A DNA stretch of 64,000 nucleotides from Coptis chinensis (taxonomy: Eukaryota; Streptophyta; Magnoliopsida; Ranunculales; Ranunculaceae): NCBI GenBank assembly GCA_015680905.1, contig CM027385.1, forward strand, positions 79,009,501 through 79,073,500. The letters run 5' to 3'. Below are positions 35,768 through 46,268 of this stretch, piece after piece. A model generated the notes under the pieces. It did not search any database. It was given only the letters and a program-made list of their open reading frames with translations, and was not told the DNA's origin. Position numbers and translations under genes: made by a program. The first letter of the stretch is position 1. The number at the start of each line of letters is the position of its first letter.

Positions 35768-36932
35768 ATGGAGAAGAAGGAAGATATTCCCAACGCCACC
35801 CTCCCAGAAGCGATCATAGAGGACATACTCATCCGACTACCTCTCAAAACTCTAGCAAGATTCAGGTGTGTATCGAAAAAATGGAATGATTTAAGTAGAG
35901 ACTCTCGTTTTATTCAGATGCACAACACTCATTTCAAGAATAGAAACCAACTTTAATTACCTCCTTACTGATTACAATGAAGAACCAAATCCTGGTTCGC
36001 TAGATGTAATGGGATTATCCATTGATATCAAGTCTTGTCCTGAATATGTTTTTGGTGATTGCAATGGAGTATTTCTTGTATACAAGATTAATGACAATCA
36101 CTTACCTGATACATATTGGTTACTAAATCCTTGTACTGGAGAATGCGTAATGTTACCAGAGCCTCCTTGTGAAGATATAGATTTGCAGTATAACAAGGAT
36201 AATATTCATTATGGTTTTGGGTACAGCGAGAATGATAAGGACTATAAAGTTGTTAGAATCAGATCGATTTGCGTTAATGAAGGACATGCTATTCCTATAG
36301 AAGTTATGGTTTATACTCTTAGGAGTAATTCTTGGAGAAAGATTAAAAACAGTGGTGATGTACATGTTCCGTTTATACTACAGGAATTGAAGGCCGGAGG
36401 GGAAAGAGGGGCACATGTTAACGGTTTTGTTCATTGGGCAGCAAGTGATTTTTGTATTGATTGGCGTGATCAAGAAGAATGGTCTGAAATGTACGAGTTG
36501 GAAGATCATATTGTTAGTAAAATTATTGCATTTGACTTTGGAGGTGATACGTTTCAAGAGGTACCATATCCGGAGTATTATGGTGTGGATGATTTCTTTG
36601 ATCATATTGGTATCTGCACTTTGGATGGGAACCTTTGCTTACATGTTTATGTCAATTCCTGGACGACTCATATATGGGTGATGAGGGAGTATGGTTTGAG
36701 AGAGTCTTGGACCGAAGTGCTGCTTATCATGAATGGCCCTAATTTGTGGGATTATCCTTTTCGTATATTACACTTTATTACAAATGCAGATGAAAGTGTT
36801 CTGCTTCAATTTCGACACCTGTGGCGCTTCACATCAGGAGAACGTTTGAAAAAGGTTTATGATATTATTGGACATCCTACGTCTCAAGCAACATTGTATG
36901 TGGAGAGCCTTGTGGAACTAACTCAGCGTTAG
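35768..36932 (+). pseudogene. F-box-a: F-box/FBA protein gene split by a 4-nt insertion
   Basis: It starts MEKKEDIPNATLPEAIIEDI with a complete F-box (LIRLPLKTLARFRCVSKKWN). After NRNQL the sequence CTTTAATTACCTCC replaces CTTTACCTCC of F-box-b; the four extra bases create TAA at 35954-35956. The downstream frame (from 36009) continues for 307 residues with the FBA_1 blocks LLNPCTGECVMLPEPP, GFGYSENDKDYKVVRI and HVNGFVHWAASDF. F-box proteins bind SKP1 in SCF ubiquitin ligases, and the FBA domain recruits substrate; CPR1-type members target NLR immune receptors. Here only a bare F-box peptide, or an internally started FBA protein, could be made. Confidence 0.88.
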
Positions 36933-37993
36933 CTGGGAAGCTGTGGAATAAGAAAGAAAGCTAGGGGAGGAAAATGTCTTGCACTCTTGTGTGGCTGTTC
37001 TTGCACTCTTGGTTGAATAATTTGTGCTTCTCTCTTGAACATGCACATTTGTATTTTGAAAGGATCAGACCACAGTAACTTTGAATTTTGTAGTTTGTAA
37101 TATGATTGAGCCTTGGCAGTATAGTGTGCACACTAGTTAGTTGCAATAGGCGCTAATGTTTGGTCAGAAGTCTTGGCCTTTTAATTTCGAAAAGACTGTG
37201 GTACTTCTCCTGTATTATATCGACTGTGACGACCTCGCTGTCTAACCTTTAATCATCCCTTTTGTTTGGTTTTTAGGAATTCCTGCTTTCTGCTTCGTTA
37301 GTTCTTCCTTTTATGATCACCTATTGGAACTAGCATTTCATTAGTTGCAGTGGTTGTTCCAAATTTGGAAATTTTGGTTTCTTTCTGCAAGCCAAACTAT
37401 TATTGTTTTTGTTGGCGCTGACAATATTATTGTAGCAGATTAGCAGCAGCAACTAAGTGAACTAACTGCACCTGTAATAAGATCCTGTTTTGGTAGTAGC
37501 AATATTGCTAAGGGTATATCCGCATATGCATTCTTTGGACATGAATGTTGATTTTTCGTGGCATAATGGTTATTAAGTTTTTTGAGCAAGAAATTGCAGA
37601 TGGGCATTCTAGCTAGCCTTATGAGCAGTTTGCTCCTTGCAGCCCATGAGCTTGCACAGCTTGTTACCCTCAGTCTTGCTCACCACTGAACCCAGGACAC
37701 TCCCTTAAGAAACATACTAAAGCTTCTCAGATAAGCTTGTTGTCGAAGTTTGATGTCTAACGAGAAGAAGCTGGTTAAGATGGACTATTACCTTAGAATT
37801 TGGAAAGTCCACGCAGATCCTGGTTTACCTTTCCAATAAATCTTGTATACCAGTGTATACGTGATTGGCACAATGTATATATAGGTGCTCCACTATATAG
37901 ATAGATTAGTGGTAACAAGTTGTAAATGTTAGATATAGCAGGCTGATTATGTAAACGGGTACTTACGTATATTCCTAGTGTAGGGTTTAGTAT
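36933..37993. repeat. F-box-a 3' flank, duplicated at 55076-56163
   Basis: This holds the 3' untranslated region (near AAGCTGTGGAATAAGAAAG) and further flank. It is nearly identical to the sequence after F-box-b, apart from small indels such as the extra stretch at 55145-55200. Weaker copies follow F-box-c and F-box-d. No other gene. Confidence 0.85.
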
Positions 37994-38617
37994 ATATGCT
38001 AAGGGGTTTTTTTGACTTAACCCCCAAGGATGTACCCACCCCCTTTGGCGATAACCCCCCATTTTAAAAATCAATACTGATTGCCGTCTGTTTTGTGAGT
38101 ATCATCAGATGATATTTTCCATATTGCCCACTTTACCCCTATTATATAGCGGGAATATTTTGGGTTCCCCCATTAAAACATAAAATATAAACACGATTTG
38201 TGTAAAACCCCCTAAATGTGCCCTAATTTTATCAGAATAAATTTGTGGACAAGCAACTGTTTGCTATCTACAGGACCTCAGTTTCTGATTGGTGGAGTGG
38301 CTGCCCAAAAAAACTGTGTTACTGCCCAAAAACACTGTGTAACTGACCGAAAATGGATTTAACCAATGGGAATGTGTTGTTTGTGGACAAGTCTGTCTAC
38401 AAATTTGGATTCTAATTTTATCTGATCATTCTCTCTCTCTCTCTAACACTGTTGATCTTCTTCTTGTTTGATTGTGGTCACTTCTCCGTCTTTCTCTTTC
38501 GTTCTCACTTTACTTATTTCACTGGTAAGTTCACTCTCACTCCCCATTTACTTTTTCGTATGAAATTTTTAAAAAAATTACACATTTATGTTCGTCGGGT
38601 TGTTTTGTAGTTTGGGG

Positions 38618-39005
38618 CAAGGCCCAAAATATCGATATCGATCAATATATCGGTGTACCCAAAAACCGATATATATATCGGATATATTGGATATATCCAT
38701 TTTTTTGGTGACCATTCCAAACTATTTAAAATATCGAAAATATCGGACATATAATATCGGAAATATATTAGAAATATCGGATTTATATTAAAAAATAGTC
38801 AAAAAGTCAACCGATATATATTATAAATTTCGTAAATATTGATTATATTGGCGATATAAAGTTTTATATCGGAAATTCCGATATATATCGGAATAAAAGG
38901 GTTCTATATTCGGTGGATATATGTCGGAAATATCGATGTCGGTGTACCAAAATACCGATATATATCGGCAATATATCGGATATATCGGCGATATTTTGGT
39001 CCATG
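38618..39005. mobile_element. hAT-like MITE built of GATAT palindromes
   Basis: Ends CAAGGCCCAAAATATCG and, complemented, CATGGACCAAAATATCG are flanked by the 8-bp duplication GTTTGGGG at 38610-38617 and 39006-39013. The 388-bp body is mostly CCGATATATCGG-type palindromes. It lies in the presumed leader intron of the PB1-like MULE gene. Confidence 0.82.
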
Positions 39006-39139
39006 GTTTGGGGTGTTTATTTTGTGACATTTGGAAGTTTATATTCATGTTCCCTTTGTAATGATGATTGTATGATCAGAAAAATGTTTGATTTGTAATA
39101 CTGTGTTTGATTTGTGATAATCGTGTTTCCGCTTGAAGA

Positions 39140-39841
39140 ATGTCTATTAGAGGGTATAGGGTTTTAAGGATACATTTTAATGGAGAATGGAGAGAAGCAA
39201 CTAGGGATAGTGTTAGGCGTAATGTGTATGTGGGTGGGAACACAGTTGATACAGACATGATTGATGGTGATGTAGCAAATATGGTCGAATTGGTTGCTTG
39301 GATCACATGTAAAATTGATTGTCCCCCAAACCCTATACTTGAGATTAGTTGGGCTGATGGAGAAAACATAAGACAAATTGTGTTTGATGCTGATTTGTTT
39401 TATATGTGGGGTCATGCAAGTAGAGATAGGAGAGGGTATAGCCATTTGTATGTCAAAGTTATTGAAGTGGAAGAAGTGAGTAGTACTAATGATGAGGATA
39501 ATTCTAGTCAGTACCCACCCACAGACTATGAAGCAGAAGAAAGTGATGATGATGTCATATATGTTGAAGGCATACCATGTAAGAAAGGACAAGATTTTGA
39601 TCTTGATGAATGGCCAACAGTTGAAGAAGTTGATAGGATGATGGACTTGACAAGTAGCTCTTTTAAGGGTAAAAAATTGTTGGAATATAATACTGTTGGT
39701 GATGGGCTTGGGTCTGGGTCCAATACTTCCAAAGATCTTGGGTCCAATACTGTTGGTGATGGGCTTGGTGTTGGTGATGCAGACAAGTCTCAAAGCTCTA
39801 CCCAAAGGAAGAGGAATAGTAGGAGAAGTTCTCACTCCTAA
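39140..39841 (+). CDS. MULE-encoded PB1-like N-terminal domain protein
   Basis: An open 233-residue frame begins MSIRGYRVLRIHFNGEW and has VYVGGNTVDTD, LEISWADGENIR, an acidic middle (YEAEESDDDVIYVEGIPCKK) and a Gly/Ser-rich repeat (NTVGDGLG twice). Such PB1-like domains with an acidic tail stand at the N-terminus of many plant Mutator transposases. A leader exon probably ends at the donor near 38524, with the acceptor just before the ATG. In an intact element it would be spliced or fused to the transposase frame at 40.2 kb. Here it is complete but followed by stops. Confidence 0.6.
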   Translation: MSIRGYRVLRIHFNGEWREATRDSVRRNVYVGGNTVDTDMIDGDVANMVELVAWITCKIDCPPNPILEISWADGENIRQIVFDADLFYMWGHASRDRRGYSHLYVKVIEVEEVSSTNDEDNSSQYPPTDYEAEESDDDVIYVEGIPCKKGQDFDLDEWPTVEEVDRMMDLTSSSFKGKKLLEYNTVGDGLGSGSNTSKDLGSNTVGDGLGVGDADKSQSSTQRKRNSRRSSHS

Positions 39842-40169
39842 AGATCTTGTTCTCAAGTTGCACGTTTTGTTCTTTATTATCTTTTTTTTTCTTGAGATGT
39901 CTTCATATTTCTGAAAAATGTTTCATTGATTTTAGCGGATAAAACAGCCATGGTGAGTTTGATGACACTTTAAACTTTGACTTTTGAACTTTGGAGTGGA
40001 AATGAATGTTGCTCAAGCTGATAATGTGACAACAGACAATGGTATGTTACATATTAGGGGCCCCTACATATTATTTTTTATTTTGTACTGTACAAGAAAT
40101 AGGTTATGATATATACTTACTAGATCTGTTTGATAAACCAACAAGGCGAGAAAAAGACCAACAAGGCCG

Positions 40170-43100
40170 CGGAAAAGACCACAAGTTGATGTGAATCGAT
40201 TGATCTTGAAGAGGCATACCACGTACCGTGAATCAACAGATGAGGAATACATCCCTTCTGAAGGTGATAGTGATATTGAACTTGATGCCTATGTTGTTGG
40301 AGAGCATGAGCATGAGCTTGATGAAGATGTAAGCAATGTTGGTAGAGTTAGTGATGTTGTAAACAGAACATTCAACATACCAACTGATGAAGGTGTTACT
40401 AGTGATGGAAAATCATTGATTTTGGAGGTTGGTCAGACTTGGAAAGACATGTATGAATTAAGGGATTACATTAGACTTTATGCTATTAGTAATAAGTTCA
40501 TATTGAAGCAGACAAGAAATGACAGTGATAAGATGGAGTGGAAATGCAAGTTGTAGGATTGTAAATGGAGGTGTTATGTTAGGGTGATGACAAATGGTCA
40601 TATAATGAAGTGTAGAAGCATGAATGATATACATACATGTGTTGGTGATGCAGAAGATAGGAATCTAATGGCAAATGCCCAGGGGATAGCAAGTCGAATT
40701 GAGATAGAAATGAGGCAGCATCACAGGAGTTTTACTCCTAATGACATCAAAGAAGAAATGATGCATAAGTTTCAGGTAAGGATTAAGTATTGGCAGGCTT
40801 GGCCTACAAGGACCATAGCAATGGAGAAAATACATGGAAGTTATGATCTTTCATATGCAAAATTGCCTGAGTTGTGTAGGCAACTTGTTGCTTCTAACCT
40901 TGGAAGTGTTGCAATACATTCTAGGCATGAGAATTTCCATACTTTTACAACTCGATCTGTGTGTTGCTTTCAAGGCTGCTCTTGATGGATTTATACAAGG
41001 GTGTAGGCCTATGATAGGACTAGATGGTTGTTTCTTGAAGGGGAAACATGGAGGTGTGTGTCTATCCATCATTGCTTTGGATGGTAATAATGGAATGTTT
41101 CCGATTGCCTTCTATATTTGTATTGCAGAAAGCACAGAGTAATGGACTTATTTTTTGGATAAGATGGCACCACACTTGAACAAGCATCATGACAAGTTGA
41201 CTATAATTTCTGATAGGCAGAAAGGATTATGTAAGGCAGTGGAGACTGTTTTCCCCGACTGCAACCAGAGGTTCTGTTTTAGGCATATAGTCTGATAACA
41301 GTAAAATTGATAAAACGATAAAAACTAAATAGTTTTACTAATGAATAAAGCGATGAAACTCTAAATGCTAATAAAACTAAAACTGAACTCGATGCTCGAT
41401 TACTTATCAAAGATTTATTTATACTCTCGAATCTATCGAAATAGAGGTGGAGTAAAAAATTCGTTCCACTCCTAGTTCTTTAGCACTCGTTGTTTTCATG
41501 TTTTACTAATCCTACCGAAGTCAATGAGAGAATTACGAACTATACTACGATGCAATTTATACTAATAAGATAATGAGATTCAACTACGAAATGCTACGGG
41601 CTGAATCTATGATAAGGAATTAGGGGGGATTGATTCCACCTTAACTCGACTTAATTTACTAACGATGAATCGTCGTAATCCGAATTGAACTGCTTTCGCA
41701 GAACAATTGGTTCTTCCTAATCCCTAGTTGTTCATGGTAATCTTTACCAACTAACATCTAGCATGTGAACGATCAAACCCATTCTCATGGTGAACTAATC
41801 GTTTCTAGAATAGAATGGAAATTACGACTACTCTACGCTAACACAAATCAAGCTTCATCAAGGCTTCTTCAACCCCCTCTAATGGAGGTTTATCCTAGAA
41901 TTATCATGCTATCATTTCCATATGAAATTGAATAAGACATAATATAAAGATTATAACTTTACTATTAATAAACTTTCAATTCAATAATTCAAATCTAAAT
42001 TAACAACGAAGAAAGGATTAACAACTAAGAACTTTAATAAATCAAAACCGAAATTATGAAGAACTAACTATTTTATTGATCTAATGAATAATAAAACAAT
42101 GATTCAAATACTAAATTAATAATCTACTTTGTTATAAACTAATTGCTTGAACATAAAACTAGATCTAAAACAAGATATGAAAAACTAATTAATTAAATGT
42201 AAATCTAGATCTAGAACTAAGCTTTAATGGCTACTTTCTATCTAATCTAACTTATTTCTTAAGAGCTAAGTCTTGTGTGTGGAAATGGGGGGGACCAGAT
42301 CCACATTTTCGTGCATGGGCTGAGGAGCCATGTTTTGGGCCGTAAAATTGAGCCCAAAGCCTAATTTCTTCAGTCCACAGAACCCGTATCAGCTGGCTTT
42401 GACTTCAGTAGACTTTTCGTCTACTTATGCTCCTCTGATTGGGTCAAGGCTTGAACTATTGGAAAGCTCTTTCCGAGCCAGTCGTTTTGACATAAGGTAG
42501 GCCCAATTCCGAGGCCTGAGTCCAAAGATATGGTCTTCGGAAGTTCTGTTGACTTGTGCACTATTTCTGCCCGCGTTGACTTTTCAGCTTTTGATCGGGA
42601 TTTACAAAGGCTTTGTCTCCTTGAATCTTGGCCTTTAATAACAGAACTTCTTAACAACCAACCCTTGCTCCTTTATCTCGCCAAAGTGGCACATTTCTAC
42701 ACATAATTGACTTCAATGTCTGAAATACATAAAAATACATAATCAGCATTAACTCTTATTTATTACTCGCATAATTGGTCTAAAAGTATGATTGTTAAGG
42801 GGTTAAAACTACAGTTTTAGGCTCTTATCATGGTCCAGAACATGAAGATAAAGCATAGAGGAGTTGACTATGAAGCTTGGTGCACTGCCAAAGCATTTGC
42901 ACAAACAGAGTTTGACAAGTTGATGCAGGACTTGGAAAAATTTGATAGTGGAGCTAAGGAGTATCTGATTGGTGAAGACCCTAGGTTGTGGGAAAGATCA
43001 TACTTTGATCATGTGTCCAAGTGTGAGCAGCTGTCAAACAATTTTTCTGAAGCTTGGAATAGCTACATACTGGATGCTAGGGACAAGCCCATTGTGAAGA

Positions 43101-44298
43101 TGATGTCAATGGTGATGGTGTTACAAATGAAATTGTTGTATGATAGAAAGAAAAAATGTGAGTTCTGGGGTGATAATGAGTTGGTGCCAAGGGTTAAAGC
43201 AATCATAGATGACAGATGTAACAAGATTGGAAACATGAGTGTCAGTGGTTCTCAAATCCAGGGGAAGTATTTAGTGAATCATATATATGGTAAATGGTGG
43301 AATGTGGACTTAAACTTGCACACATGTGATTGTGGTGAATGACAACTCACTGGGATTTCTTGTCTTCATGCTGTAGCAGTCATCAAGCCTAGAAGATTTC
43401 AATGGCATGAGTAAGTGTGAATAGTACATATTGTATTTTCCTCTGTTAATGATGATACATGTTAATAATTCATACATTGTTGCTATAGGTATTGTAGCCC
43501 TTACTTTATTGGAGCAGCTTATAAAAGAGCTTGTGGTGGTCACATCACACCTTACTTGCATGAAGATGAGTGGGCAACAGTGAGACACTTATCCCTAATT
43601 TGAAATAGGCTTTAATATATGAATTTTCAGAGTTAGCCCTAATATTATAATTTTTTTTGTAACAGCCAACTGAAGCTGAGTTTATCTTTCCACCAATCAG
43701 AAAAAGGTAGCCTGGGAGGCCAAAAGTGAATAGAAGAAGAGGTGCAGATGAATCAAATGCAGTAAGATGTTCAAGGTGCCAAGCTTATGGGCATAATGCC
43801 AGAGGTTGTCAGGGAGGTGTAGTGGGAGACAATGCCAATGCAGAAGCAAATGCACAAGCCAATGCAATTGCAACTGCAGCTGCCAGAGGCTCTCATAGAG
43901 GAAGAGGAAGGCCTGGGAGACCTAGAACAAGCCCACTACCAAACCCTTTTCTAATCAGACCAATCAATGCTGCTGATGGGAGTCAAGTTCCTGAAAGTCT
44001 GCCTGCAAGGGGAAGAGGAAGTAGAGGTAGGGGAAGGGAAATAACTGCTGAGGAGGGAAGCCAAGTACCTCCAAGTGTGGATGGGAGCCAAGTCCCTCCA
44101 AGTGTACCTGGAAGCCAAGGAACTGCAAGTGTGGAAGGGAACCAAGTTCAAGCAGAGGTGGATGGGAGCCAAGGACTTGTAAGAGGGAGAGGAGGCAGAG
44201 TAGGAAAAGGAGCTGGTAGGGGCAGGTGCAGGGGCAGAACCAATGTTGAATATGAACCCATGTCTTCAATGGAAGAGCTACTATTTAGAAATTCATAG
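40170..44298 (+). pseudogene. MURA-type Mutator transposase, several stops and a solo-LTR insertion
   Basis: The segments in order are an acidic leader (DEEYIPSEGDSDIELD), the MuDR DNA-binding block (WKDMYELRDYIRLYAISNKF), the catalytic MULE core (IGLDGCFLKGKHGG, ALDGNNGMFPIAFY, LTIISDRQKGLCKAVE, FCFRHI), and the post-insertion part from 42832 (VQNMKIKHRG, FDHVSKCEQLSNNFSEAWNS). Then come the SWIM finger (LHTCDCGE, then LTGISCLHAVAVI) and a zinc knuckle (CSRCQAYGHNARGC) with a Gly/Arg-rich, GSQVPPSV-repeat tail. Defects are TAG after KCKL near 40555, a frameshift near 40950, a stop after CIAEST, a 1.5-kb LTR between RHI and VQN, and a stop after CDCGE. The protein cannot be made. Confidence 0.9.
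41293..42830. mobile_element. Solo LTR inserted in the MULE transposase
   Basis: The 1538-bp insert starts TGATAACAG and ends CTTATCA (TG..CA, with TGATAA and TTATCA as inverted tips). The flanks TAGTC (41288-41292) and TGGTC (42831-42835) form a 5-bp duplication with one mismatch. Removing it restores the transposase frame FCFRHIVQNMKIKH. No coding region is inside, as expected for an LTR left by recombination. The superfamily cannot be told. Confidence 0.75.
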
Positions 44299-44748
44299 GG
44301 TCCCCCGCAGCCTAGCCAGTCTACACCAATTCAAACTCAAGACAGTGTGAATATACCTCCAATGCCACCAATGGGACCTCCAAGAAAGAGATCAAGGAGG
44401 TCCTCCCGTGCTTTTTCATTCTGCGAGTCTTGAATGCGCTTATTCTTGTCGACCTTTAAGTTAGATTTTGTCATGTCAGACTTGAAGTGTTATGTTATTA
44501 TATTTTGTCAGACTTAAGTTAGATTTTGTCATGTCAGACTTCTCAAAATGGAAGTGCTATGTTTTGCCATGTCATGTGCTCTATTTTGTTGTTTTGCTAT
44601 GTCATGTGCTATGTTGTATTATTTTGTTAATTCATTTGGCCTTATATGCTATGTTTTGTTGCAAATTTGAGAATTTCTATTAAATGTAGACTTGAATACA
44701 ACAAGTAGAACGTAACAACTACTCCCTCATTCATAGATACATTACAAA

Positions 44749-45466
44749 TCACATGTTCAGTTTCCTTATAAGCTCAGTTACATCAGATACATTGCCTTCA
44801 ATGTGCATCTTTATAGGACCATCAATACACAACTTAAGTTTACCTTTCCCTTTCCTTTCATCCTCTTCCTCATTCACAGCAATAACCTTTCCTTTTTCTT
44901 TCACATCAACTTCCTCATTCACAGCAACAACCTTTCCTTTTTCTTTCACATCAACTTCCAAATCCATCCACTTGAAACCGCCACATCTTGGTGCTCTCTT
45001 ACATCTAAGAAATCTCTGTTCAAAACTGCATTCTTTGGAACTCCAGCGAACAATCATAGTATCTCCACATCCCTTAACACAAGGAAAGTTAAGCCAAGGG
45101 CATTCAAACTTCCAATGACCAACATCCCCACACAGAAAGCATGATTCTCCTTTGTTAGTTGATGACATTGTAGTTGGTACCTGAAAAAAATGACATATGT
45201 TGATCAACATTTGCTTTGTATAAACCCCCCATATGTCAATATATGTTTTGTATAAACCCCCCATTGTTTACATGAGTCTTTGACCATTAAACACTAGTTC
45301 CCCATCTAATTTGTCAATATATGTTTTGTATAAACCCCCCATTGTTTACATAGGTCTTTGACCATTAAACATACAGATCTACGCTAGTGAAACAAATTAG
45401 ATGAAGGCATTGAGAGAAGATGAATTAGAATGACCAAACCTTTTCAGAGCCCGAACCACCACCCAT
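44749..45466 (-). CDS. MULE accessory gene: zinc-knuckle plus GRF-type zinc-finger protein
   Basis: Two exons, 45466-45440 (MGGGSGSEK) and 45180-44749, join in phase 0 across a GT..AG intron to give 152 residues. Near the N-terminus is a CCHC knuckle (CFLCGDVGHWKFEC), then a GRF-like finger (CVKGCGDTMIVRWSSKECSF, then RFLRCKRAPRCGGFKW). It ends in Lys/Glu repeats (VDVKEKGKVVAVNEE twice) and IKMHIEGNVSDVTELIRKLN. Both motifs suggest nucleic-acid binding. It converges on the transposase from the right TIR, the same layout as mudrA/mudrB in maize MuDR, although I see no sequence kinship with MURB. It is open while the transposase is broken. Confidence 0.6.
45210..45385. repeat. Direct repeat, about 75-bp unit, in the accessory-gene intron
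   Basis: TTTGTATAAACCCCCCATTG, then TTTACAT and GTCTTTGACCATTAAACA, occur twice in tandem with a partial third copy at the left. Confidence 0.8.
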
Positions 45467-46268
45467 GAGAGCAAAAAAATTGGTTGGAGAATGAAAAAAT
45501 TGGTTTGGGAAAGAATCGTTAAGAATCGTGTTGGAGAAGACAAGTTTTTCGCGGGGTCAAAGTTTGGTCTTAAATAAGCCAGGAAAATGAAAAATACAAC
45601 GGCTATTTTTTAAGGGATAAAGTGGGCAATATGGAAAATATCAACTGACAGTACTCACAAAACAGACGAAGTGGGGGCAATCAATAATGGTTTTTAAAAT
45701 GGGGGGTTATCGCCAAAGGGGTACATCCTTGGGGGTTAAGTAAAAAAACCCCATATGCTAATATCAGTTGTAATAGTTAGTTAACCTTTATAATACAATG
45801 TAGTCGACTTTGTTATCAGTAAAATTGTCTGCAATTCTGCATCGACTTTCCAAATGTAAATTTACAGCAAGACTTGGAGTGCGACGTGAAAAATCACATA
45901 TAAAGCTTCTTGAACATGATAAATTCTATTTTGCGTGTCAGCATTACTGAGATAGTTTCTCTTCCATCATATGTTTTACAGTAAGCTTTATGTTATGCAA
46001 ATTGTCAACCCTTAGTATTGTCATGGTACCAATACGGATCTACAATATACATTTTAAGACCCATGACTAATTTTGGCAAGTCTAGTGCAACTGCTTAAGG
46101 ACGTGTGTTAGTACAGGAACATTTACATGGGAAGAGGTACGACTTTTTCGGGGAAAGAGTTTCATGAGATTAGAAGCCCCCACTAGATGGGTAATTAAGG
46201 TCTCCCCCCAAATACACACAAAAAAAACACGGTCAACCCAAATTGACTTTTTTTTTGTGTGTACTTAG

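Larger units (their letters stand above)
38003..45752. mobile_element. Mutator-like element (MULE) with long TIRs and 9-bp target duplication
   Basis: Left end GGGGTTTTTTTGACTTAACC and right end (complement) GGGGTTTTTTTACTTAACCC continue as inverted repeats for about 130 bases (38003-38140 and 45613-45752). The repeats share GCGATAACCCCCCATTTTAA and TATTTTCCATATTGCCCACT. The flanks ATATGCTAA at 37994-38002 and 45753-45761 form an exact 9-bp target duplication. The paralogous site 56164-56172 carries ATATGCTAA once, so the unoccupied target is visible. Inside are a PB1-like reading frame, a broken transposase, a second gene on the other strand, a hAT MITE and a solo LTR. Confidence 0.95.

Noticed and set aside
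39164..39856. Long antisense frame (230 codons) opposite the PB1-like gene
   Set aside because: Shadow of the plus-strand gene; its composition follows reverse complement of the real codons.
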